From assembly GCA_023392475.1 (NCBI GenBank), contig JAEVZA010000364.1:1-19404 (forward strand): a DNA stretch of 19,404 bases. The letters are read 5' to 3'. Under the pieces are notes generated by a model. The model worked only from the letters and a program-made list of their open reading frames with translations. It was not told the origin of the DNA and ran no database searches. The position numbers and the translations under genes were made by a program. Positions 6,350 to 14,191 of this stretch are shown one piece after another. This DNA is from Actinomycetes bacterium (GTDB taxonomy: Bacteria; Actinomycetota; Acidimicrobiia; Acidimicrobiales; Microtrichaceae). Positions within the stretch are counted from its first letter, which is position 1; each line of letters begins with the position of its first letter.

Positions 6350-8335
6350 ATGGACTCCGCCTCGCAGCCCGCCAGCGACGCCACCCTGCCCCAGCGCGAC
6401 CGGCCGTGGCTGATGCGGACCTACTCGGGCCACTCGACGGCCAAGGCGTCGAACGAGCTGTACCGGACCAACCTCGCCAAGGGCCAGACCGGGCTGTCGA
6501 TCGCCTTCGACCTGCCGACGCAGACGGGCTACGACCCCGACCACCCGCTCGCGCGGGGCGAGGTCGGCAAGGTGGGCGTGCCCGTGGCACACCTCGGCCA
6601 CATGCGGACCCTGCTCGACGGCATCCCGCCCGGCGAGATGAACACGTCGATGACGATCAACGCCACGGCGGCGTGGCTCCTCGGCCTCTACGTGGCCAAC
6701 GCGGCCGAGCAGGGCGTCGACAGCACGGCGCTCCGGGGCACCACGCAGAACGACATCGTGAAGGAGTACCTGTCCCGCGGGACGTACATCTTCCCGCCCG
6801 GGCCGAGCCGCCGGCTCATCGTGGACATGTTCGCCTTCTGCAACGCGAACGTCCCCAAGTGGAACCCGATGAACGTGTGCTCGTACCACCTGCAGGAGGC
6901 GGGCGCGACCCCGGTGCAGGAGATCGCGTACTCGCTCGCCTGCGCCATCGGCGTGCTCGACGCGGTGCGGGACTCGGGCCAGGTGCCGGAGGACCGGATG
7001 CCCGCGGTCGTGGCCTCGGTCAGCTTCTTCGTGAACGCCGGCATCCGCTTCGTGGAGGAGACCGCCAAGATGCGGACCTTCACACGCATGTGGGACCGGC
7101 TGACCGCCGAGCGCTACGGCGTCACCGACCCGAAGGCGCGCCGGTTCCGCTACGGCGTCCAGGTGAACTCGCTCGGGCTCACCGAGGCGCAGCCCGAGAA
7201 CAACGTCCAGCGCATCGTGCTCGAGGCCCTCGGCGTCACGCTGTCGCGCGACGCCCGCGCCCGCTCGCTGCAGCTCCCCGCCTGGAACGAGGCGCTGGGG
7301 CTCCCCCGGCCGTGGGACCAGCAGTGGTCGCTGCGCATCCAGCAGGTACTCGCCCAGGAGACGGACCTGCTCGAGTACCCCGACCTCTTCGAGGGCAGCC
7401 ACGTCATGGAGCGCCTGACGGCGGACCTCGAGGATGCCGCGCAGGCCGAGCTGGACGACGTGCTCGCCCTCGGCGGCGCGTTCGAGGCCATCGACGAGCT
7501 GAAGGGCCGGCTCGTCCGCTCGCACACCGAGCGCATGCGCCGCATCGAGTCGGGCGACCTCACGGTGATCGGGGTCAACGCCTACACGGAGACGGCGCCT
7601 TCCCCGCTCGAGGGCGACGACAACATCCTGAAGGTCGACCCGGCCGTCCAGGACGAGATGATCGAGGACGTCCGGCAGTGGCGCGCGGACCGCGACCAGG
7701 GGGCGGTGGACCGCGCGCTCGCCGAGCTGGAGCGCGTGGCCCGCACCGACGAGAACATCATGCCGGCGACCATCGAGCTCGCCCGCGCCGGCGGCACCAC
7801 CGGCGAGTGGGCGAACCGGCTGCGCGAGGTGTTCGGCGAGTACCGCGCCCCGACCGGCGTGGCCGCGGCGGCCGGCGTCGCCGGTGGCTCCGACGGCCTG
7901 CGGGGCCTGTCGGAGCGTCTGCGCGGCGTCGCCGGCGGACCGCCCCGCCTCCTCGTCGCCAAGCCCGGGCTCGACGGCCACTCGAACGGCGCCGAGCAGA
8001 TCGCCGTGGCGGCGCGGGACGCGGGCATGGAGGTCATCTACCAGGGCATCCGCCTGACGCCCGAGCAGATCGCCGCCGCGGCGCGCGACGAGGACGTCGA
8101 CGTCATCGGGCTGTCGATCCTGTCCGGTTCGCACCTCGAGCTGGTGCCCGAGGTCGTCCGCCTGCTCCGCGAGGAGGGCGTCGACGCGCCCGTCGTCGCC
8201 GGCGGCATCATCCCCGAGGACGACCGCCCGAAGCTGCTCGAGGACGGCGTGGCCGCGGTGTTCACGCCCAAGGACTTCGAGCTGACCCGGATCATGACGG
8301 AGATCGCCGACCTGGCGCTCGCCGCCCGGGGCTGA
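6350..8335 (+). CDS. meaA: ethylmalonyl-CoA mutase (MeaA)
   Basis: This adenosylcobalamin-dependent mutase should convert (2R)-ethylmalonyl-CoA to methylsuccinyl-CoA in the ethylmalonyl-CoA pathway of acetyl-CoA assimilation. The 661-residue single chain carries both the catalytic barrel and the B12 domain, as in Ecm/MeaA. The N-terminus RPWLMRTYSGHSTA, the segment AFDLPTQTGYDPDH and the segment GEMNTSMTINATAAW are close to remembered MeaA sequences, and QVNSLGLTEAQPENN follows in the barrel. The cobalamin-binding domain has DGHSNG (542-547), with His544 as the lower cobalt ligand, then LSILSGSH and VVAGGIIP. Methylmalonyl-CoA mutase is a less likely alternative. No crotonyl-CoA carboxylase/reductase gene lies in the window, so pathway partners must be elsewhere. 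The ATG at 6350 has no visible ribosome-binding site. Confidence 0.93.
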   Translation: MDSASQPASDATLPQRDRPWLMRTYSGHSTAKASNELYRTNLAKGQTGLSIAFDLPTQTGYDPDHPLARGEVGKVGVPVAHLGHMRTLLDGIPPGEMNTSMTINATAAWLLGLYVANAAEQGVDSTALRGTTQNDIVKEYLSRGTYIFPPGPSRRLIVDMFAFCNANVPKWNPMNVCSYHLQEAGATPVQEIAYSLACAIGVLDAVRDSGQVPEDRMPAVVASVSFFVNAGIRFVEETAKMRTFTRMWDRLTAERYGVTDPKARRFRYGVQVNSLGLTEAQPENNVQRIVLEALGVTLSRDARARSLQLPAWNEALGLPRPWDQQWSLRIQQVLAQETDLLEYPDLFEGSHVMERLTADLEDAAQAELDDVLALGGAFEAIDELKGRLVRSHTERMRRIESGDLTVIGVNAYTETAPSPLEGDDNILKVDPAVQDEMIEDVRQWRADRDQGAVDRALAELERVARTDENIMPATIELARAGGTTGEWANRLREVFGEYRAPTGVAAAAGVAGGSDGLRGLSERLRGVAGGPPRLLVAKPGLDGHSNGAEQIAVAARDAGMEVIYQGIRLTPEQIAAAARDEDVDVIGLSILSGSHLELVPEVVRLLREEGVDAPVVAGGIIPEDDRPKLLEDGVAAVFTPKDFELTRIMTEIADLALAARG

Positions 8336-8353
8336 ACGCCCGGGCCGCGCCGC

Positions 8354-8359
8354 TACGGT
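8354..8359 (+). promoter_or_regulatory. possible -10 box for the GGDEF-like gene
   Basis: TACGGT in the gap after meaA would begin transcription near 8366, giving a leader of about 50 bases that contains a strong GGGGAAGG ribosome-binding site before the start codon. Confidence 0.3.
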
Positions 8360-8417
8360 ACGAGCCGCCCGGTCCAAAGGTTCACGTCGACGTCACCCGG
8401 CGCCGATGGGGAAGGAA

Positions 8418-9200
8418 ATGGTGGACACACGCGTCATCGCCCTCGTGCTCGGGGTCATCGGGGCGGCCTTCGGGGTCGCTGCCGTCGCCGCCGGCCTGCC
8501 CTCGCTCGGCCTCGTGGCCGGGTTCGTGGCGCTGCTCGCCGGCGGGACCGCCCTGATCGGGGCCCGGCCCGCCCCGGCGGCGGCCGACGACGCGGAGGAC
8601 CGGGCCGAGCGGGACGCGCTGATCGACACCACCCGCCGGCAGCTGGCCGACGCCCACGAGCGCATCGCCGAGCTCGAGGCCGCCACGGTGGCGACCGGCA
8701 GCGCACCGGCGGCCGAGGCGCCGCCGGCGGACGCCGCCGTGCTGATCGACCCGGCCTCGCAGCTGTTCTCGGAGGCGTACTTCCGCGTCGCCCTGCAGTC
8801 GCGGCTCGCCTCGGCGCGCCGCCACCTCCGGCCGGTCGCGGTGTGCTTGGTCGAGGTCGCGGAGGGCCAGGTGGACGAGATGCCGACGCCCGCGCCGCCC
8901 GACCGGATCGCCGAGTCCGTCCGCCAGACGCTGCGCGAGGCGGACATCGCCTGCCGGCTCGACGACGGCACGTTCGCGGTCATCCTCGAGGACACGCCCG
9001 AGAACGGCGCGGTCTGGACCGTCGAGCGGATCCGGCGCAACCTCGTGAGCCGCTTCGGCAGCCACACGATGTGGGCCGGCGTCGCGTGCTACCCGGCCCA
9101 CGCGTTCAGCACCGAGGAGCTCCTCGACCAGGCCCGGGCCGCGCTCGTCGCCGCGCAGGAGTGGAAGCAGGACCGCATCGAGGTCGCGGTCGCCGAGTAG
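8418..9200 (+). CDS. membrane protein with degenerate GGDEF domain
   Basis: The 260-residue protein has two hydrophobic helices (about 5-24 and 29-47), a charged coiled-coil-like stretch (57-92), then a C-terminal domain (108-252) that follows the diguanylate cyclase fold. The GG(D/E)EF signature position reads CRLDDGTFAVILED, so LDDGTF (181-186) replaces GGDEF. The usual metal-binding Asp strand reads AVCLVEVAEG. The fold is otherwise recognisable (GVACYPAHAFSTEELLDQARAAL). Cyclase activity is therefore unlikely; it may bind a nucleotide or act as a scaffold. ATG at 8406, ATG at 8418 and GTG at 8421 are all in frame. The ribosome-binding site GGGGAAGG favours 8418 or 8421. Confidence 0.8.
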   Translation: MVDTRVIALVLGVIGAAFGVAAVAAGLPSLGLVAGFVALLAGGTALIGARPAPAAADDAEDRAERDALIDTTRRQLADAHERIAELEAATVATGSAPAAEAPPADAAVLIDPASQLFSEAYFRVALQSRLASARRHLRPVAVCLVEVAEGQVDEMPTPAPPDRIAESVRQTLREADIACRLDDGTFAVILEDTPENGAVWTVERIRRNLVSRFGSHTMWAGVACYPAHAFSTEELLDQARAALVAAQEWKQDRIEVAVAE

Positions 9201-9202
9201 TC

Positions 9203-9241
9203 CCGGCGCCAACGACTGGTTCGTTCGTCGGTCCTGGCCGG
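9203..9241. terminator. possible two-way terminator between convergent genes
   Basis: CCGG (9203-9206) pairs with CCGG (9238-9241), CCA (9209-9211) with TGG (9235-9237), and CGAC (9213-9216) with GTCG (9227-9230) around a ten-base loop. It sits between the GGDEF-like and CoA-transferase stops. The stem is interrupted and the call is weak. Confidence 0.3.
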
Positions 9242-9251
9242 GCGGTCGTGG

Positions 9252-10424
9252 TCAGTCGGAGGGGTTCGGGCCGGCTCGCTCGTCGAGCTCCGCGCGGATC
9301 TCGTCGCCGTCGGCGTCCAGAGGTCGGCCCGCCCAGCGGACGCGACCCGGCGTGGCGGAGAGGCGGGCCACGAGGTCCTGCATGCGGAACCCGTCGACGT
9401 CGACGATCGCCCCACGCTCGCGGTAGTGCGGGTCGGCGGCGATGTCGGCCATGTCGTACACGGGGGCCACCGCGGCGTGCGCGGCGTCGAACTCGGCGAG
9501 CACCTCGTCGAGCGACCGCTGCGCCATCCACTCGGCCATGCGGGCGTCGACCTCCTCGCGATGGGCGACGCGACCCTCGAAGTCGGCGAACCGCTCGTCG
9601 TCGCCGAGGCCGACGAGCTCCATCACCCGCGTCGCGACCGAGTCGGCGCTCGTGGACACCGCCACCCAGTGGCCGTCGCCGGTCCGGTACGTGTTCCTCG
9701 GCACCGTGTACGGGATGCCGGCGCCGAGGCGGTCCTGCGTCTGACCGAGCACGCCGTACAGCGGCACGAGCGGTCCCATGAGCTGGAGCATCGACTCGAT
9801 CAGGTTGACGTCGACGACCTGGCCGACGCCCGAGTGCACCGCGACCATCGTGGCGAAGGCGGCGACGAGCGCGGCCACCTCGTCGGTGAGCGCGATCGGT
9901 GGGAGGAGGGGTTGACCGTCCGGCTCGCCGTTGATCGCCGCGAACCCCGACAGCGCCTCGGCCTGCGTCGCGAAGCCGGGCTTGTCCCGGTACGGGCCCG
10001 ACTGCCCGAAGCCGGTGACCCGGGTGACCACCAGCCGCGGGTTGCGGGCGATGAGCTCCTGCGGGTCGAGCCCGAGCCGCTCGAGCGTCCCGGGCCGGAA
10101 GTTCTCGACGAGCACGTCCGCCGAGTCGCACAGCCGCCGCATGACGTCGAGGTCCTGGGGGTCCTTCAGGTCGAGCGCGATCGTGCGCTTGCCCCGACCG
10201 ATGAGCTTCCACCAGAGCGTCTGGCCGTCGGCAGGGTCGCGCCACCCCATGTTCCGCGCGCTGTCGCCGGTGCCGGGCCGCTCGACCTTGACGACGTCCG
10301 CGCCGACGGCGGCGAGGTACCGCGCGCCGCCCGGGCCGGCGACGACCGTGGCGACGTCGACGACGCGCAGGTCGCCGAGCGGCCCGTCGCCGCGGGTGCG
10401 GTCGCCCGCGCCGGACCCGCTCAT
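9252..10424 (-). CDS. CaiB/BaiF-type (family III) CoA-transferase
   Basis: This 390-residue enzyme should move coenzyme A between an acyl-CoA and a free carboxylic acid. Family features in order are LRVVDVATVVAGPGGARYLAAVGADVVKVE at 19-48 in pieces, NMGWRDP, RGKRTIALDLKDP (77-89), VLVENFRPGTLERLGL (104-119), then VTRVTGFGQSGPY (133-145). Asp181 in PIALTDEVA aligns with the catalytic aspartate that forms the glutamyl- or aspartyl-CoA intermediate in this family. GQVVDVNLIESMLQL follows as expected. The substrate is not evident; 2-methylacyl-CoA racemases share the fold. The ATG at 10424 overlaps the stop of the metallophosphoesterase by four bases (ATGA), so both are one unit. Confidence 0.9.
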   Translation of the reverse strand: MSGSGAGDRTRGDGPLGDLRVVDVATVVAGPGGARYLAAVGADVVKVERPGTGDSARNMGWRDPADGQTLWWKLIGRGKRTIALDLKDPQDLDVMRRLCDSADVLVENFRPGTLERLGLDPQELIARNPRLVVTRVTGFGQSGPYRDKPGFATQAEALSGFAAINGEPDGQPLLPPIALTDEVAALVAAFATMVAVHSGVGQVVDVNLIESMLQLMGPLVPLYGVLGQTQDRLGAGIPYTVPRNTYRTGDGHWVAVSTSADSVATRVMELVGLGDDERFADFEGRVAHREEVDARMAEWMAQRSLDEVLAEFDAAHAAVAPVYDMADIAADPHYRERGAIVDVDGFRMQDLVARLSATPGRVRWAGRPLDADGDEIRAELDERAGPNPSD

Positions 10425-11431
10425 CGGGCGCGGACCGCGAAGCAGCGGTCGGCCAGGTGCCCGAGCGCGTAGCCCGGGTACGTCCCGTCGAACATGCCCC
10501 GTGCCCGCTCGCTCCACGCGAGCGCGACCGGGTCGGTGACCCGCCGGTGCACCTGCAGCACGAGCCCGTCGTAGACGCGGTACTCCGCCCAGGCACCCGG
10601 GTAGTCCTTGATCGTCGCCACCTCGGCGAACGGGGCCTCGCCCGCGCCCGGCAGCGTCACCCGCTTGTTGCGGTGGGTGTGCCCGGCGAAGTAGCCGAGG
10701 AGCCGCGGGCGACGACCGAACACCTCGGCGAGCGCCTCCGTGTCGTCGGGCACGAGGCCGAAGGTGCCGTCGTGGCGACGCTCCTCGGCGGGGTTCCACA
10801 CCGGGTGGTGGCCGAGCACCATCACCGGCCGATCGGCTCGGGCGCCGAGCTCGTCCAGCCACTCGAGCTGCTCCGCGCCGAGGTGGCCGTTGACGATCCC
10901 GTCCCGCGACGTGTCGAGCATCGCCAGCGTCAGCCCGTCGACCGTGCGCTCCTGGACCGGCCACGCACCCCGCTGCTGGTGGTGGTAGCTCTCGTGGTTC
11001 CCCCGGACCCACATGAGCCGGTCGCCGAAGGCGCCGCCGTAGACCTCGAGGAAGCGGTCGACCTCCTCGTCGGTGCCGTTCGAGGTGAGGTCACCCTTCA
11101 CCACCACGGCGTCGGGGTCCCACCCGGTGATGTCGGCCACGGCGGCGGCGTTCATCGTCTCGGGGTAGGGCGGCTCGCCCGGCTCGACGGAGAACGTCTC
11201 CCACTCCACGCCGTCGATGTGGCCGCACACCGTCTCGCCGAAGTGCACGTCGTTGACCGTCGCGACGCGGGCGAGGAGCTCCCCGCGGCGCGGCAGCGTG
11301 CGGACCTCGTGGCCGTCGAGGTCGACCACGGTGTCCGGCGTGAGGTCCCGGTACGTCGTCGACTCCGGTCCGCGGAACACGACCGCCTCGTCGTCGGCCA
11401 GCGTCATCAGCTCCGGTCGGGGACCCGCCAC
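10421..11431 (-). CDS. calcineurin-like metallophosphoesterase
   Basis: This 336-residue two-metal phosphoesterase has all the family motifs: NDVHFG (Asp61, His63), VVKGDLTSNG (Asp114), VRGNHES (Asn145, His146), VLGHHPVW (His208) and FAGHTH (His251, His253). It resembles the 3',5'-cyclic nucleotide phosphodiesterase (Icc/CpdA) branch, but the first 50 residues are an extra segment without a clear match, and the substrate cannot be told. No signal peptide is visible. The GTG at 11431 has TATCCT eight bases upstream and no ribosome-binding site, so it is probably translated from a leaderless mRNA. It is the first gene of a two-gene unit with the CoA-transferase, whose start overlaps its stop. 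Confidence 0.88.
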   Translation of the reverse strand: MAGPRPELMTLADDEAVVFRGPESTTYRDLTPDTVVDLDGHEVRTLPRRGELLARVATVNDVHFGETVCGHIDGVEWETFSVEPGEPPYPETMNAAAVADITGWDPDAVVVKGDLTSNGTDEEVDRFLEVYGGAFGDRLMWVRGNHESYHHQQRGAWPVQERTVDGLTLAMLDTSRDGIVNGHLGAEQLEWLDELGARADRPVMVLGHHPVWNPAEERRHDGTFGLVPDDTEALAEVFGRRPRLLGYFAGHTHRNKRVTLPGAGEAPFAEVATIKDYPGAWAEYRVYDGLVLQVHRRVTDPVALAWSERARGMFDGTYPGYALGHLADRCFAVRAR

Positions 11432-11487
11432 GGCGTCCGAGGATACGGCCCCGTCGGAGCCGCTCCCGTGAGCGGTACGGTCACGCC
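11432..11487. promoter_or_regulatory. divergent leaderless promoters
   Basis: The 56-base gap holds TATCCT on the minus strand (11445-11440), eight bases before the metallophosphoesterase GTG. It also holds TACGGT on the plus strand (11476-11481), six bases before the hydrolase GTG. Neither start has a ribosome-binding site. The two -35 regions would lie inside each other's spacers, so the promoters probably compete. Confidence 0.45.
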
Positions 11488-12282
11488 GTGCCCACCGCCC
11501 ACGTCAACGGCATCGACCTCTACTACGAGCGGAGCGGCACCGGTCCACCCCTGCTGTTCTTCAACGGATCGGGTGCCACGCTGGCGAGCATGGGCGTGCT
11601 CATCCAGCCGTTCACGGAGCGCTTCGACGTGGTGGCCCACGACCAGCGCGGGATGGGCCGCTCCTCGCTCCCCGACGGTCCGTACACGATGGCCGACTGC
11701 GCGGCCGACGGCGCCGCGCTGCTCGACGAGGTCGGTTGGGACACGTGCCGCGTGGTGGGGATCAGCTTCGGCGGCATGGTGGCGCAGGAGCTCGCGGTCA
11801 CCTCCCCCGAGCGCGTCGAGCGGCTCGGCCTGCTCTGCACCTCGCCCGGCGGCGAGGGCGGGTCGTCCTACCCGCTGCACGAGCTCGAATCGCTCCCCGT
11901 GGCCGAGCGCGCGGCGAGGGGCACCGAGCTGCTCGACACGCGATTCACGCCGTCCTACCTCGCCGAGCACCCCGACCAGCAGGGCCTCGTCGACTTCCTC
12001 GTCGCCGGGCAGACCGCGGAGCGCTCGGACGACGAGCGACGGGGAGCCGCCCTGCAGCTGGAGGCCCGCAGCCACCACGACGTGTGCGACCGGCTCGGCC
12101 GCATCAGCTGCCCGACGCTCGTGGCGAGCGGCCGCTACGACGGCATCGCGCCGCCGGCGAACGGCGCGTACATCGCCGCCCACGTCCCGGGCGCCGAGCA
12201 GCGGCTGTACGACGGCGGTCACGCGTTCTTCGTGCAGGACCCGACGGCGCTGCCGGAGATCCTGGACTTCCTCGCCGCCTGA
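11488..12282 (+). CDS. alpha/beta-fold hydrolase
   Basis: The 264-residue protein is a typical cytoplasmic alpha/beta hydrolase without a signal peptide. It begins VNGIDLYYERSGTGPPLLFFNGSG, where FFNGSG (24-29) is the oxyanion region, followed by VVAHDQRGMGRSS (48-60). The nucleophile elbow is GISFGG (91-96) with Ser93. The acid is the Asp in ASGRYDGIAPP, and the histidine is in YDGGHAFFVQD near the C-terminus. It resembles 3-oxoadipate enol-lactonase-like hydrolases, but no aromatic-degradation genes are nearby, so the substrate is open. The GTG at 11488 sits six bases after TACGGT, again without a ribosome-binding site. The gene ends 26 bases before a 54-bp palindrome that probably terminates it. 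Confidence 0.88.
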   Translation: MPTAHVNGIDLYYERSGTGPPLLFFNGSGATLASMGVLIQPFTERFDVVAHDQRGMGRSSLPDGPYTMADCAADGAALLDEVGWDTCRVVGISFGGMVAQELAVTSPERVERLGLLCTSPGGEGGSSYPLHELESLPVAERAARGTELLDTRFTPSYLAEHPDQQGLVDFLVAGQTAERSDDERRGAALQLEARSHHDVCDRLGRISCPTLVASGRYDGIAPPANGAYIAAHVPGAEQRLYDGGHAFFVQDPTALPEILDFLAA

Positions 12283-12308
12283 CCGCCGTCCGAGACGGCC
12301 CGCCGTCA

Positions 12309-12362
12309 CCGTTCTGTTCTGCAGAACCGAGTGGATCCACTCGGTTCTGCAGAACAGAACGG
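12309..12362. repeat. 54-bp perfect palindrome between convergent genes
   Basis: Bases 12309-12335 are exactly complementary to 12336-12362, with no spacer; the centre is GGATCC. Each arm contains the 12-base palindrome GTTCTGCAGAAC (12316-12327 and 12344-12355), with centres 28 bases apart. It lies 26 bases after the alpha/beta hydrolase stop and 16 bases after the carboxylase epsilon stop, so a two-way transcription terminator is the simplest reading. Its GC content, about one half, is far below the flanks. There is no T-run on either side. Confidence 0.85.
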
Positions 12363-12378
12363 GGTGGGCTCGGGCGGG

Positions 12379-12564
12379 TCAGCCGCCGGGGCGGTCGCGC
12401 CGCATCGGCACCGGCTTCGACCACCAGCGACCCGACCAGCGCCAGCGCGACACGCCCGGCTCCGCGACCGGCGCGGCGGGCGAGGGCAGCCCCACCTCGA
12501 AGGCGGCGACGATGGCCGCCGCCTCCTCCTCGGTCGGTTCGGGCGTGATGCCGAGCGACGCCAT
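12379..12564 (-). CDS. acyl-CoA carboxylase epsilon subunit
   Basis: This 61-residue protein matches the small epsilon subunit of actinobacterial acyl-CoA carboxylases, which binds the beta subunit and stimulates the complex. The signature is an N-terminal helix, GITPEPTEEEAAAIVAAFE (5-23), and a C-terminal Trp-rich end, SRWRWSGRWWSKP. The ATG at 12564 shares one base with the stop of the beta-subunit gene (TGATG), the usual arrangement for this pair, so translation is probably coupled. No biotin-carrying alpha subunit lies in the window. The stop is followed after 16 bases by the 54-bp palindrome. Confidence 0.85.
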   Translation of the reverse strand: MASLGITPEPTEEEAAAIVAAFEVGLPSPAAPVAEPGVSRWRWSGRWWSKPVPMRRDRPGG

Positions 12565-14114
12565 CAGAGCGGGATGTTCCCGTGCTTGCGGTTCGGCAGC
12601 TCCTCGCGCTTCGTGCGCAGGAGCTCGAGGCCCGCGATGAGCTTGATCCGCGTCTCCGCCGGGTCGATGACGTCGTCCACGTAGCCGCGGTCGGTCGCCT
12701 CCCACGGGTTGAGGTACGTCTCCTCGTACGCCTCGATCAGCTCGGCGCGCCGCGCCACCGGGTCGCTCGCCTCGGCGAGGTCTCGGCGGTTGACGATCTC
12801 GACGGCGCCGTTCGCGCCCATGACCGCGAGCTCGGCCGACGGCCACGCGAACGCGAGGTCCGAACCGATCGACTTCGAGTCCATCACCACGTAGGCGCCG
12901 CCGTACGCCTTGCGGGTGATGACCGAGATGCGCGGGACGGTCGCCTCGCAGTAGGCGTAGAGCAGCTTGGCGCCGTGGCGGATGATGCCGTTGTGCTCCT
13001 GGTCGACGCCGGGCAGGAACCCGGGGACGTCGACGAACGTCACGAGCGGGATGTTGAACGAGTCGCAGGTCCGCACGAACCGCGCCGCCTTGGACGAGGA
13101 CTCGATGTCGAGCACGCCCGCGTACATGGCGGGCTGGTTGCCGACGATGCCCACGCTGTGGCCGCCGAGCCGGGCGAAGCCGCAGATGATCGAGCCCGCC
13201 CAGTCGCGCCCGTACTCGAAGAAGTCGCCGTCGTCGACGACGGTGCGGACGACGTCGCGCATGTCGTAGGGCTGGTTCGCGGAGTCGGGCAGGAGGTCGT
13301 AGAGCTCCTCGCAGCGCCGGTCGGCCGGATCGGCCGTCGGCTCGAGCGGCGCCTCCTCGAGGTTGTTCGACGGCAGGAACCCGAAGAGGTAGCGCACGTC
13401 CTCGAGGCAGGCCTTGTCGTCGGGCGAGATGAACTGCGCCACGCCCGAGGTGGAGGTGTGCGTGCGGGCGCCGCCCAGCTCCATCTGCGTCACGTCCTCG
13501 CCGGTCACCTGCTTCACCACATCGGGACCGGTGATGAACATGTACGACGTGTCGTCGACCATGAAGATGAAGTCGGTCATGACGGGGCTGTAGACGGCAC
13601 CGCCGGCGCACGGGCCCATGATCACGCTGATCTGCGGCGTGACGCCGGAGGCCTTGACGTTCCGGTAGAAGATGCCGCCGTAGCTCGCGAGCGAGACCAC
13701 GCCCTCCTGGATGCGGGCGCCGGCGCCGTCGTTGAGCCCGATGACCGGGGCCCCGACCTTGAGCGCCAGGTCCATCAGCTTGTGGATCTTCTCGGCGAAC
13801 ACCTCGCCCAGCGCGCCGCCGAAGACCGTGAAGTCCTGGCTGAAGACGAAGACCTTGCGGCCGTCGATCGTCCCCCACCCGGTGATCACGCCGTCGCCGT
13901 ACGGGCGCTCGCCGAGCGCGTCGCCGGCGCGGTGGCGGGCGAGCATGTCCAGCTCGTGGAACGAGCCCTCGTCGAGGAGCAGGTCGATCCGCTCGCGGGC
14001 GAGGAGCTTGCCCCGCTCGTGCTGGCGGTCGATCGACCGCTGGGAACCGGGTGCCAGGGCGAGCTCGCGGCGCTTGCCGAGGTCCTCGACTCGTTCGCGG
14101 ATGGGGTGCTCCAT
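12564..14114 (-). CDS. acyl-CoA carboxylase beta subunit (carboxyltransferase)
   Basis: This 516-residue protein transfers carboxyl from biotin to an acyl-CoA such as acetyl- or propionyl-CoA. It shows the two crotonase-like halves of the family: SQDFTVFGGALGEVFAEKI and GLNDGAGARIQEGV in the first, GPCAGGAVYSPVMTDF next, then VDVPGFLPGVDQE and RKAYGGAYVVMDSKSIG in the second. In propionyl-CoA carboxylases the residue after GGAY is Asp (Asp422 in Streptomyces PccB), a known specificity determinant. Here it is Val409, so I avoid the name pccB. The ATG at 14114 has TACCGT eight bases upstream and no ribosome-binding site. It forms one unit with the epsilon subunit. Confidence 0.92.
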   Translation of the reverse strand: MEHPIRERVEDLGKRRELALAPGSQRSIDRQHERGKLLARERIDLLLDEGSFHELDMLARHRAGDALGERPYGDGVITGWGTIDGRKVFVFSQDFTVFGGALGEVFAEKIHKLMDLALKVGAPVIGLNDGAGARIQEGVVSLASYGGIFYRNVKASGVTPQISVIMGPCAGGAVYSPVMTDFIFMVDDTSYMFITGPDVVKQVTGEDVTQMELGGARTHTSTSGVAQFISPDDKACLEDVRYLFGFLPSNNLEEAPLEPTADPADRRCEELYDLLPDSANQPYDMRDVVRTVVDDGDFFEYGRDWAGSIICGFARLGGHSVGIVGNQPAMYAGVLDIESSSKAARFVRTCDSFNIPLVTFVDVPGFLPGVDQEHNGIIRHGAKLLYAYCEATVPRISVITRKAYGGAYVVMDSKSIGSDLAFAWPSAELAVMGANGAVEIVNRRDLAEASDPVARRAELIEAYEETYLNPWEATDRGYVDDVIDPAETRIKLIAGLELLRTKREELPNRKHGNIPL

Positions 14115-14191
14115 GGGGCCGAACGGTAGCGGCGGGGCCTCCGGAGGCCCAAAGGCGGGAGGACCCCGGTCAGCGGCTACCGTCGCCCGCC
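14115..14191. promoter_or_regulatory. divergent leaderless promoters of carboxylase and LOG genes
   Basis: The same -10 word, TACCGT, occurs on both strands: at 14128-14123 for the carboxylase beta subunit and at 14178-14183 for the LOG gene. Each is exactly eight bases before its start codon. Neither start has a ribosome-binding site. I see no clear -35 or operator. Confidence 0.5.

Noticed and set aside
6071..8377. Very long open frame antisense to meaA
   Set aside because: It is Arg/Gly/Val-rich low-complexity sequence without a recognisable domain. It lies opposite a clear MeaA gene, a normal effect of high GC content.
12582..14129. Long open frame opposite the carboxylase beta subunit
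   Set aside because: The opposite strand encodes a full carboxyltransferase with all motifs; the antisense product has biased composition and no domain.
14051..14191. N-terminal extension of the LOG protein
   Set aside because: It would overlap the divergent carboxylase gene and both -10 boxes, and adds no family-like sequence.
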